Assembly (NCBI GenBank): GCA_016764415.1
Contig: JAESRY010000073.1
Location: 1 to 7,194 of the forward strand
Direction: 5' to 3'
DNA length: 7,194 nt
DNA from: Cycloclasticus sp.
GTDB taxonomy: Bacteria; Pseudomonadota; Gammaproteobacteria; Methylococcales; Cycloclasticaceae
How positions within the stretch are numbered: the first letter of the stretch is position 1; each line of letters begins with the position of its first letter. Below, one piece after another: positions 1 to 5,893 of the stretch. A model generated the notes under the pieces. It searched no databases, was not told the origin of the DNA, and was given only the letters and a program-made list of their open reading frames with translations. Position numbers and translations under genes: made by a program.

Positions 1-1
1 G

Positions 2-589
2 GTTGAACCGGACCAGCACACCAAGTTACGCATACTTAACGGTACGCCTGAGGTTATTGCTATTCATACCCATGGACATAAAGCGACGATTACGGCCTAT
101 GACGGTGTTGACGTTAACCCACAAGCTCGTATCACCCGTGATGTGTATAGCATCTCGCCGGCTCAACGGATTGATTTAGACCTGTACACAAAAAATGATG
201 GCTTACATAGCTACGGTGAGGGCGTTTGGTTGATGCATGATCATGCGGAGCGTGCGATAACCACTAATGGTATTGCCCCCGGAGGGAATATTTCACAAAT
301 TGTTTACCGTAAGTACCTCAATAAAAATGCGATGGCCAGTGTTGAAGGTGAAAATATCATGCCTTATTTCAGCCCAGAATATTATAAAGGGAACTTGCCT
401 ACTTGGAGCGCTGCCGATGCGTTTGGGTTCTTAGATGATGTGGGTGGTGAGCGCATAGATTCATACAGAAAGGTATTGTTGGTGATTGTGCTGGGTATGT
501 TATTGGGAGTTTTATTCTTAGTATTTAATATGTTCTACAGCTTTTTACACGACTTTGCAGTGAAGCTACAAGATAGGAGGGATTTATGA
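2..589 (+). CDS. Multicopper-oxidase-like protein, C-terminal part, membrane-anchored (5' end outside window)
   Basis: The reading frame is open from base 2 and the true start lies upstream; 195 residues are visible. It looks like the last cupredoxin domain of a multicopper oxidase. Visible residues 22-26 are HTHGH (nt 65-79), matching the His-x-His-Gly-His copper motif of the family. Residues 78-81 are MHDH (nt 233-244), the place where oxidases normally have His-Cys-His. Here the type 1 copper Cys is Asp, while the two flanking His, normally ligands of the trinuclear site, are kept. No downstream axial Met pattern is visible. A hydrophobic segment at about residues 158-180, followed by a charged tail ending RRDL, suggests a C-terminal membrane anchor with the copper domain on the periplasmic side. 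The stop overlaps the next start by 4 nt (ATGA), so the two are probably translationally coupled. The intact frame and conserved His argue against a pseudogene. Substrate is unknown; copper or another small reductant is possible but not shown. Confidence 0.8.
   Translation, partial: VEPDQHTKLRILNGTPEVIAIHTHGHKATITAYDGVDVNPQARITRDVYSISPAQRIDLDLYTKNDGLHSYGEGVWLMHDHAERAITTNGIAPGGNISQIVYRKYLNKNAMASVEGENIMPYFSPEYYKGNLPTWSAADAFGFLDDVGGERIDSYRKVLLVIVLGMLLGVLFLVFNMFYSFLHDFAVKLQDRRDL
575..580 (+). promoter_or_regulatory. Strong Shine-Dalgarno site for the cupredoxin gene
   Basis: AGGAGG lies 5 nt before the ATG at 586, inside the end of the upstream oxidase gene. It fixes the cupredoxin start and suggests abundant translation from the coupled ATGA junction. 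It contrasts with the two following genes, which have no visible Shine-Dalgarno site. Confidence 0.85.
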
Positions 590-1215
590 AAAGTATATTA
601 ATAGCTTTTATTCTTTCTCTACTTCTATCGATGCAAGCGTCAGCAGGTATGCGGATGGGTGAATGGGGCATGGTAATGAATGAAAACCATGACCAATTAC
701 CACAAGGCTGCGTTGAGGTGGCTGGTGAGCAAGATATAACCATTAAGGCGGGTAGAGATTACGCTAAGCCCTTTCCTGGGACAATATTTGGTTACAGTCA
801 ACATGAATTTAGTTTTCCAAAATGCACGCGCATTAATGTAACGTTTATTAACGAAGACAATATCCGCCATCAATTTATGATTCATGGTTTGCCTACTTAT
901 TTACACCCTCAAGGTATGTTCCACCTTGAGCTATATGGACGAGGAGAAACATCGGGTACGTTTATTACTCCTTATACCGAAGAAACTTACTTGGCCCATT
1001 GCGACTTAGCGCAACATATGGAAAAAGGCATGAAAGCGCAAATAAAAGTGGGCGGTGGTAGCGGTAATTTACCATCTATACCGGGTATATCAGGTCAGCT
1101 GAACAAAGATGATTACGCGTTTGACCTAGGCTACGAGAATCTTGTTCTTACCTCTTTTTTGTTATTGCTAGGTTTCTTTAGTTGTATGTTTTTCTTCATT
1201 TGGCGTAAGAAATAA
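586..1215 (+). CDS. Membrane-anchored cupredoxin (type 1 copper protein)
   Basis: A 209-residue protein with an N-terminal signal peptide (residues 1-20, hydrophobic core then ASA-G) and a C-terminal transmembrane helix (about 187-205) ending in IWRKK. The copper domain is therefore expected in the periplasm, tethered to the inner membrane. The type 1 copper set is visible: His95 in RHQFMIHG, then Cys139, His144 and Met149 in the pattern C-x4-H-x4-M. That segment, HCDLAQHMEKGM, resembles the end of a multicopper oxidase domain, except that the second His of His-Cys-His is Asp140. Cys42 and Cys80 could form a disulfide. The start is supported by the AGGAGG site 5 nt upstream and by the 4-nt overlap with the oxidase gene. 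A likely role is electron transfer to or from the neighbouring oxidase. It could also be a copper chaperone or binding protein. Confidence 0.85.
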   Translation: MKSILIAFILSLLLSMQASAGMRMGEWGMVMNENHDQLPQGCVEVAGEQDITIKAGRDYAKPFPGTIFGYSQHEFSFPKCTRINVTFINEDNIRHQFMIHGLPTYLHPQGMFHLELYGRGETSGTFITPYTEETYLAHCDLAQHMEKGMKAQIKVGGGSGNLPSIPGISGQLNKDDYAFDLGYENLVLTSFLLLLGFFSCMFFFIWRKK

Positions 1216-1229
1216 ACCACTCACACTAG

Positions 1230-1664
1230 ATGTTTGAGGGGCTAGTTGAAACGTATGGTGTATTAGGGCTTTTTTTAGCTGCATTTATTTCCTCAACTAT
1301 CGCTCCCGGCGGATCTGAAGCGGTTTTAGCGCTGTTAATACTTAACAGCGACCATCAGCCTATCTATTTGGTTTTAATAGCGACAATTGGCAATACATTA
1401 GGTGCATTAACTACTTTTTATTTAGGTCATTTGGTTTCTACAAAATACTCAGCTAAAAATGTAAACCCGAAATATTTCAATAAGGCTAATGAATTAATTC
1501 AACGCTATGGCAGCGTAGCGTTGCTATTAAGTTGGTTGCCGTTGCTTGGGGATGTACTTTGCTTAGTCGCAGGATGGGTTCGGCTTAATATTATAAAATC
1601 TATAATTTTTATTACCATAGGCAAATTTGCCCGTTATTTTTTAATTTCACTGATGCTCAATTAA
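1230..1664 (+). CDS. YqaA/DedA-like (VTT/SNARE-associated family) inner-membrane protein
   Basis: A 144-residue, very hydrophobic protein with about four membrane segments (roughly 9-37, 45-68, 95-116, 122-143). Family hallmarks are APGGSEA near the N-terminus (residues 25-31), GNTLGALTTFYLG in the second segment (54-66), and RYGSVALLLSWLPLLGD followed by CLVAGWVRL (92-119), typical of the short YqaA branch of the DedA superfamily. Larger DedA relatives have been linked to lipid-carrier flipping and membrane homeostasis; YqaA proteins themselves are poorly characterised. An in-frame TAG directly precedes the ATG, so this is the most upstream start possible. No Shine-Dalgarno site is visible, so translation may depend on ribosomes leaving the cupredoxin gene 14 nt upstream. 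Its place between copper proteins and a methyltransferase hints at a membrane-side role in the same process; the substrate is unknown. Confidence 0.8.
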   Translation: MFEGLVETYGVLGLFLAAFISSTIAPGGSEAVLALLILNSDHQPIYLVLIATIGNTLGALTTFYLGHLVSTKYSAKNVNPKYFNKANELIQRYGSVALLLSWLPLLGDVLCLVAGWVRLNIIKSIIFITIGKFARYFLISLMLN

Positions 1665-1670
1665 TCCAAT

Positions 1671-2579
1671 ATGACCAAAAATACGATTTATATTGAAAAG
1701 GACATCGACCATCGGACGAATGTGCGTGATGACTTAATAAGTGATATTGCTGATTATTATGATCAGAGTTATTGGGATTACCGTACATCTTGGTTGAATA
1801 GCCATAATCTTGCGATTCACTATGGTTATTGGTCTGATAGTACAAAGTCCCATAGCGATTCATTAATAGAAATGAATGCGGTGTTAGCGGGCCAACTTGA
1901 TTTAAAAAAAGGTGACCATGTACTGGATGCCGGATGTGGTATTGGTGGTAGTTCTATTTGGTTAGCTGAAAATTTTGGCGTAAAAGTAACCGGCATTACC
2001 GTTTCGCCTACTCAAATTGTACAGGCTAACAAAAATGCTAAAAAACGGGGTGTTGATCATCTAGTTGATTTTAAGCTGGAAGACTATACCCAAACATCTT
2101 TCGACGATGAGACGTTTGATCACGTATGGGGTTTGGAAAGTATTTGTTATGCGTTAAAGAAATCTGACTTTATTAAGGAAGCATATCGTGTTTTAAAGAA
2201 AGGCGGCTGTTTTGCCATTGCAGATGGGTTTGCGGGTAAACGTGAATTAACGCCTAAAGAATGGAAGCACGTACTTAAAGTATTAAACGGTTGGGCGATG
2301 CCAAATATGGCAATGCCCAGTGAATTTCAGCTGTTTATGGAAGAGTGTGGCTTTACACATATCTATTATAGAGATATTACGAAAAATACGTTGCCGTCGT
2401 CTAAACGCCTTTATTACACGGCGTTGCTAACGTATCCGATGGAAAAAATAATGAGCCTTTTGAAATTACGCAGTTCGGTCCAAAGTGGTAATTTCGATGC
2501 GTGTTTTGGCCAATATCACGTATTGCACGACGGTATTGGTTGTTATGGTTTATTTTCGGCTAGAAAGGGCGAGGGTTAA
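1671..2579 (+). CDS. SAM-dependent methyltransferase, class I, sterol/tocopherol/cyclopropane-synthase-like
   Basis: A 302-residue cytosolic protein with a Rossmann-type methyltransferase core. The SAM-binding motif I is VLDAGCGIGG (84-93), followed by GITVSPTQ (108-115), the acidic SAM-pocket region LEDYTQTSFDDETFDHVW (136-153), WGLESICYA (153-161) and EAYRVLKKGGCFAIADGF (170-187). HYGYW at 50-54 and the ESICY motif are typical of the group that includes gamma-tocopherol, sterol C24 and plant or actinobacterial small-molecule methyltransferases, rather than of rRNA or protein methyltransferases. The C-terminal third (about 190-302) forms the probable substrate cap and gives no further clue to me. 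It has no signal peptide. It starts 6 nt after the yqaA-like stop without a visible Shine-Dalgarno site, so it is probably coupled as the last gene of this operon. The acceptor cannot be named; a lipid, quinone-like or secondary-metabolite acceptor is plausible. Confidence 0.85.
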   Translation: MTKNTIYIEKDIDHRTNVRDDLISDIADYYDQSYWDYRTSWLNSHNLAIHYGYWSDSTKSHSDSLIEMNAVLAGQLDLKKGDHVLDAGCGIGGSSIWLAENFGVKVTGITVSPTQIVQANKNAKKRGVDHLVDFKLEDYTQTSFDDETFDHVWGLESICYALKKSDFIKEAYRVLKKGGCFAIADGFAGKRELTPKEWKHVLKVLNGWAMPNMAMPSEFQLFMEECGFTHIYYRDITKNTLPSSKRLYYTALLTYPMEKIMSLLKLRSSVQSGNFDACFGQYHVLHDGIGCYGLFSARKGEG

Positions 2580-2592
2580 GCGTATAAAAGAG

Positions 2593-2638
2593 TACTTATC
2601 TGCGATGAACTAAGTAAGTTTAGAACCTAATCAAGGTT
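2593..2638. terminator. Convergent gene junction with weak hairpins, possible bidirectional terminator
   Basis: The 40 nt between the methyltransferase stop and the lipoprotein stop contain TACTTA (2593-2598) and its complement TAAGTA (2611-2616). A second stem AACCT/AGGTT (2624-2628 and 2634-2638, 5-nt loop) overlaps the end of the minus-strand gene. Transcription from both operons must end near here, but the stems are AT-rich and short and no long T-run follows. This is a weak candidate only. Confidence 0.25.
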
Positions 2639-3195
2639 ATTTCAGTTTGACGCTTTTTCCATTCTTTAAACGCTAATAGGCTCAATGCATTGTCTTGGTA
2701 AATCATCACAAGCTGAAGCTCATCAGGTGTGATAGACGTTTCGCAATCGATGGTGATTTGCCGTTGGTTGTATTCTCTAATTTTCCACTTGTTTTTCTCT
2801 TCGCTTACCTTAAGCTGAGTGTTACTTCCTAGTGCATGGAGTGTTTTTTCTATTAATTGATTACGTTGTTCAAAGCAGTTTTCTTTAGATAGTTCTCTTG
2901 GGCTTTTAACCTCAATGCTATAAATAATATGTGATTTTGGTGTGGTTGAATATTCATATTGAACAAAACGTTGGTCAGCTTTGTCTGGCGTAAAGGGAAT
3001 CACTTTATTTTCAATTACATACCCTTCAGGCAGCCCTTCGCTAACAACGCCTATCGTTATGCCAAAGGCAGCCTTGATGCTGAATTCCTTATCTAATTTG
3101 CTCATGGCATCGTCCACCAATGCCTGATCTTTATCTCCACAACTTAAAAGAAGTGATAGTAAAGTGGCAGTTAATAGAATTTTGATAATATTCAT
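2620..3195 (-). CDS. Lipoprotein of unknown function, paralogue of the adjacent lipoprotein
   Basis: A 191-residue protein with a lipoprotein signal peptide: MNIIK, a hydrophobic core, then the lipobox LLSC with Cys19 as the probable lipidation site. The residue after Cys is Gly, then Asp. It aligns along most of its length with the 184-residue product of the upstream gene. Shared blocks are the FGxxIG segment (44-49), LPEGY with a following ENK (55-64), YxYSTTP (80-86), CxEQR (107-111), KWKIREYNQR (136-145), ITIDCE (147-152), QLVM (161-164) and a final EWKK (178-181). Two Cys beyond the lipidation site (107 and 151) are matched in the paralogue and may form a disulfide. I recognise no family. 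It is the last gene of the minus-strand cluster, 59 nt behind its paralogue. The ATG has no good Shine-Dalgarno site but is the only start that gives a complete signal peptide. Confidence 0.8.
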   Translation of the reverse strand: MNIIKILLTATLLSLLLSCGDKDQALVDDAMSKLDKEFSIKAAFGITIGVVSEGLPEGYVIENKVIPFTPDKADQRFVQYEYSTTPKSHIIYSIEVKSPRELSKENCFEQRNQLIEKTLHALGSNTQLKVSEEKNKWKIREYNQRQITIDCETSITPDELQLVMIYQDNALSLLAFKEWKKRQTEITLIRF

Positions 3196-3254
3196 AATGG
3201 CTAAAGCAATTGGTTTTTAAGCATTAAAATAGAACTCAACGATGCGGGCTAATT

Positions 3255-3809
3255 TTATTGTGGTTTAGTTATATCGTCTTGATGTTTTGACCATTCAACA
3301 AAGCTTAATTTGCTTAATGATGCGTCGCTGTAGGTCATTACTAATTGTTGGTGCCCCCCGTTTAATGCAGGTTCACACTCGATAGAAATTTCACGCTGAT
3401 TATATTCACGAATTTTCCATTTTGATTCGTCTACAATCGTAAGCGTTGATATGTCGCCAAGTGTAGCTAATGTTTCCTTAATCATTGCGGCGCGTTGTTC
3501 CTTACAGCTTGCTCTTTCTAACTCTTTAACTCCTTTGACTTTAATGCCGTAAACTAGGTGCGTATTGGGTGTAACTGAATAGGTGTAGGTTACAAAACTT
3601 TTATGTGTTGGGTTCGGATTAAAGTCGAACGCCTTGTTATTTTCAAGGTAGCCTTCGGGTAAGTTGGGTCCCTGGTCACCAATTTTCAAACCAAATACGC
3701 CGTTAATTTGATAAACTTTATCGGGGTTTGATGTGGCCGTGTCATCTCCGCAAGCGGCTAACATGAGTGTTAAAAGTACGGGAATAAGTAATTTGTTAAT
3801 GGTTTTCAT
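3255..3809 (-). CDS. Lipoprotein of unknown function, first of a tandem paralogous pair
   Basis: A 184-residue protein with a classical lipoprotein signal: MKTINK, a hydrophobic stretch, then the lipobox LAAC with Cys20. Gly-Asp-Asp follows; an Asp at +2, which could signal inner-membrane retention, is not present. The mature part contains VFGLKIG (38-44), LPEGYLENNKAFDF (50-63), YTYSVTPNTHLVYGIKVKG (75-93), CKEQR (102-106), KWKIREYNQREISIECE (130-146), QQLVMTY (154-160) and FVEWSK (170-175), almost all of it matched in the next gene. The conserved Cys102 and Cys145 probably pair. No known domain was recognised. It starts 18 nt after the dehydrogenase stop, with a weak purine-rich site (GAGAG, near 3818-3822), so it is very likely co-transcribed with that gene. 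A role as accessory or binding protein for the hydrolase or dehydrogenase is a guess from position only. Confidence 0.82.
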   Translation of the reverse strand: MKTINKLLIPVLLTLMLAACGDDTATSNPDKVYQINGVFGLKIGDQGPNLPEGYLENNKAFDFNPNPTHKSFVTYTYSVTPNTHLVYGIKVKGVKELERASCKEQRAAMIKETLATLGDISTLTIVDESKWKIREYNQREISIECEPALNGGHQQLVMTYSDASLSKLSFVEWSKHQDDITKPQ

Positions 3810-3827
3810 TAGTTATGCTCTCTTGTG

Positions 3828-4982
3828 CTATTGGCTTGAAGAAATTTTGTAAATTTTACCGCTATAGTCATCAGTAAGATAGATGTTGCCCTGATTATCT
3901 TCGCTAAGGTCAACCGGGCGACCGATGACGTTTTCTTTATGCATGAAACCCGTTAAAAAGTCACGTTGCTGTAAGGGCTTGCCCTCAACAAACGTGAGGG
4001 CGACTATTTTATAGCCCGACTTTTTTGATCGGTTCCATGAACCATGTAAAGCGACCAATGCATTAGTTTTTAACTGCTGGTTTTTCCGTATAAACAGGAT
4101 GCTCAGTGGTGCGCCGTGAGCGGTAAACGAATGCGCTGGCGGGTGTGTTGTTAATGTTGAAGGCTTCGATTTAGCAAAATCAGGGTCAGCAATATTAAGG
4201 CCGTGAATAAATGGCCAGCCATAATGCTTGCCGAACTGTATTTGGTTCAACTCCTCTGGTGGAGAATCGTTACCCAGAAAGTCACGACCATTATCAACGC
4301 CATAAATTAAATTTGAGCCGGGTTGCCAGTCAAACCCCACCGTATTTCTAAGTCCACTTGCGATGATTTCTTTATTTTTACCATCTAAATCAAATTGTAG
4401 AATGCTGGCTCTTTCCGGTGAATCTTCTAGGCAGACATTACAACTTGAGCCGACGCTGAGATACAGTTTACTATCGGGTCCTATTTTGATGGTTCTAGAC
4501 CAATGGTTACCACCTCCTGGAAAGGCATCGCGAATAATATAATGCGGTGTACCGATGAATTTTCTTTCTTGGCTATTGTATTGAATGCGCAAGACGGCAT
4601 TTGTTTCCGCTATGTACAACCAATCTTTGTGTAGAGCAAGTCCGTGGGGCCTGTTGAGCCCGTTTAATAATAAGCGTTGGCCATCTGAAACTCCGTCGTG
4701 ATTGTCATCTTTATAGACCAGGGTTAATTGGCCGCTGGCTGGCTGGGAAACAATTAAATCATTGTTTTCTGTGGAGGTAATCGCACGAACACCGTCTAAA
4801 TCGTCGGCAAATATGCTGACGTTAAAACCTTCTTCAACAGATAAGCGGTTGATGAAATCTTGATTGCTTAATGAATTCGCAAACTGTACAGGCATATTTA
4901 CCGTGTACTTTGCAGGTAAAAAAAGCCAAAAAAAAACGCCGGCAATCGCCATATAAAGAATGCTTTTTAGATGCTGCTTCAT
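3828..4982 (-). CDS. PQQ-dependent sugar (sorbosone/glucose) dehydrogenase-like beta-propeller protein
   Basis: A 384-residue protein with an N-terminal signal or anchor helix (about 8-22) that places the rest in the periplasm. The body has features of the soluble glucose/sorbosone dehydrogenase propeller family: LNRPHGLALHKDWLYIAE (109-126), GGGNHWSRTIKIGPDSKLYLSVGSSCNVC (156-184), GLRNTVGFDW (210-219), NQIQFGKHYGWPF (246-258), HGAPLS (289-294), ALHGSWNRS (311-319) and GRPVDLSEDNQGNIYLTDDYSGKIYKI (354-380). His160 fits the catalytic His of the family, and CNVC (181-184) is a common family CxxC. Members oxidise sugars or other alcohols and pass electrons to periplasmic acceptors; the substrate here is unknown. 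The gene starts 8 nt after the hydrolase stop, without a Shine-Dalgarno site, and ends 18 nt before the first lipoprotein gene. Its signal-helix codons contain runs of nine and seven T. No PQQ synthesis gene is in the window. Confidence 0.85.
   Translation of the reverse strand: MKQHLKSILYMAIAGVFFWLFLPAKYTVNMPVQFANSLSNQDFINRLSVEEGFNVSIFADDLDGVRAITSTENNDLIVSQPASGQLTLVYKDDNHDGVSDGQRLLLNGLNRPHGLALHKDWLYIAETNAVLRIQYNSQERKFIGTPHYIIRDAFPGGGNHWSRTIKIGPDSKLYLSVGSSCNVCLEDSPERASILQFDLDGKNKEIIASGLRNTVGFDWQPGSNLIYGVDNGRDFLGNDSPPEELNQIQFGKHYGWPFIHGLNIADPDFAKSKPSTLTTHPPAHSFTAHGAPLSILFIRKNQQLKTNALVALHGSWNRSKKSGYKIVALTFVEGKPLQQRDFLTGFMHKENVIGRPVDLSEDNQGNIYLTDDYSGKIYKISSSQ
4928..4936 (-). repeat. Homopolymer A9 (T9 on coding strand) in the dehydrogenase signal-helix codons
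   Basis: Nine A in a row at 4928-4936 on the plus strand, followed across GCC by a second run of seven (4918-4924). On the coding strand these are T9 and T7, encoding residues 16-22 (VFFWLFL). Runs of this length near a start codon can be prone to polymerase slippage, and one base gained or lost would shift the frame at about codon 17. A plain consequence of Phe/Leu codons is the simpler explanation. Confidence 0.7.
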
Positions 4983-4990
4983 ATCTGAAT

Positions 4991-5839
4991 TTAGTACGTG
5001 CCTTTAAAGAAATTTATTAACACGTGGTTTTTGTTTGGCCAACGACTGTGTGAGCCTGGGCTTTCACAATAAAAGGTGGCAGCGCCATCTGCAGAACAGT
5101 TTGAGTATTGTTGGCAACCATTTACATCAGTAGGGCTTAATTCGGTGATGCATTGATTACATTGCGCCCACCAATCAGCGGCTTGTTTACCAAAGCCTAC
5201 AAAATGTGAATCATCGCGATTGTGAAATACCATCACAGGCAGAGGGCTTGGGCATGCATATTGTTTTAAGCTTTCGCTGTCCATGCCTGCCGCACTCGGT
5301 GCAATAGCTGTCGGTTTAGACTTTGAAGAGGGAAGAAAGGTTAACGCATTCGTAATGGTGCCACCGTCTGAGTGGCCGGTGTAATAAATTTTGGTCGAGT
5401 CGATGCACCATTTGTTTTGGATATCTAACTGGATGGTCGATAAGTGTTCAATTGCTTTTAGCGACATACGAAGTTTGTCGGCATAGGCGATGATAAAACC
5501 GGCCTCAGTGGCCTCTTTTGTTAAATGAACGTGCCGTTCTGATTTGCTCGCGCTGGTCCCAGCCGGAGAAAAAACAACGATTAAAGGGTGCGCAACCAGT
5601 GGATTGTAGTTAGCAGGGGTACGTAAGTTGTATGTTGCTGGTGTCTTTGTTTTAAGGCCATCGTTGATACCAGCGGCACCGGTCTTCTCACCAGCTGTGC
5701 AGCTAGCTTGAACAGGTGTTGGGTATTCGAATTGAGCGGGCTTTAATAAAGCAGGATCAATGGGTGGGCCTAGAAAAACGTAAAAACCAACTAAGGCGAG
5801 ACAAAAGAATCCAACAGCGGCGATTATGTATTGAAACAT
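4991..5839 (-). CDS. Exported alpha/beta hydrolase, PHB-depolymerase/LpqC (feruloyl esterase-like) type
   Basis: A 282-residue protein with an N-terminal hydrophobic anchor or signal (about 4-23), so the catalytic domain is periplasmic or secreted. The nucleophile elbow is GHSDGG (155-160, Ser157). Asp210 in FHNRDDSHF and His264 in SPGSHSRWP fit the other triad positions of the esterase/PHB-depolymerase family. HPLIVVFSPAGTSASKSERHV (84-104) occupies the first strand and oxyanion region, with SPAG where relatives usually have HG. Nine Cys are present: one in the anchor and eight from residue 47 on, which suggests up to four disulfides, as expected outside the cytoplasm. GAGGT at 5846-5850 lies 6 nt before the ATG and supports the start. 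It is 54 nt behind fba and 8 nt ahead of the dehydrogenase, so it heads the envelope cluster. The substrate is probably an ester; polyhydroxyalkanoate, feruloyl or acetylated sugar esters are possible and cannot be told apart here. Confidence 0.82.
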   Translation of the reverse strand: MFQYIIAAVGFFCLALVGFYVFLGPPIDPALLKPAQFEYPTPVQASCTAGEKTGAAGINDGLKTKTPATYNLRTPANYNPLVAHPLIVVFSPAGTSASKSERHVHLTKEATEAGFIIAYADKLRMSLKAIEHLSTIQLDIQNKWCIDSTKIYYTGHSDGGTITNALTFLPSSKSKPTAIAPSAAGMDSESLKQYACPSPLPVMVFHNRDDSHFVGFGKQAADWWAQCNQCITELSPTDVNGCQQYSNCSADGAATFYCESPGSHSRWPNKNHVLINFFKGTY

Positions 5840-5893
5840 ATGAAGACCTCTAAATAATGGTGTATTCGAGTATCACCGCTGCATAAGGTTCAT

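Noticed and set aside
143..589. GTG at 143 as the start of a short independent gene
   Set aside because: The frame is open back to base 2 and the upstream codons encode the HTHGH copper motif in register, so this is the interior of a longer oxidase gene.
2..589. Oxidase as a degraded pseudogene because the type 1 Cys is missing
   Set aside because: The frame is intact, the flanking His are kept, the protein ends in an orderly membrane anchor, and the stop is overlapped by a well-formed cupredoxin gene.
525..885. Minus-strand open frames over the cupredoxin gene
   Set aside because: They lie antisense to a well-supported gene, have no recognisable domain or export signal, and look like shadows.
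1657..1863. Minus-strand open frame over the start of the methyltransferase gene
   Set aside because: Low-complexity composition rich in Asn, Tyr and His, no ribosome site, antisense to a clear methyltransferase.
3196..3254. Separate promoter for the distal lipoprotein gene in the 59-nt gap
   Set aside because: TTGAGT is present on the minus strand but no -10 hexamer stands at a usable spacing.
5859..5877. Terminator after fba from the GGTG/CACC hairpin
   Set aside because: The stem is only 4 bp plus a bulged TA pair and is not followed by a T-run in the fba direction, so it gives no real support for separation of fba from the hydrolase gene.
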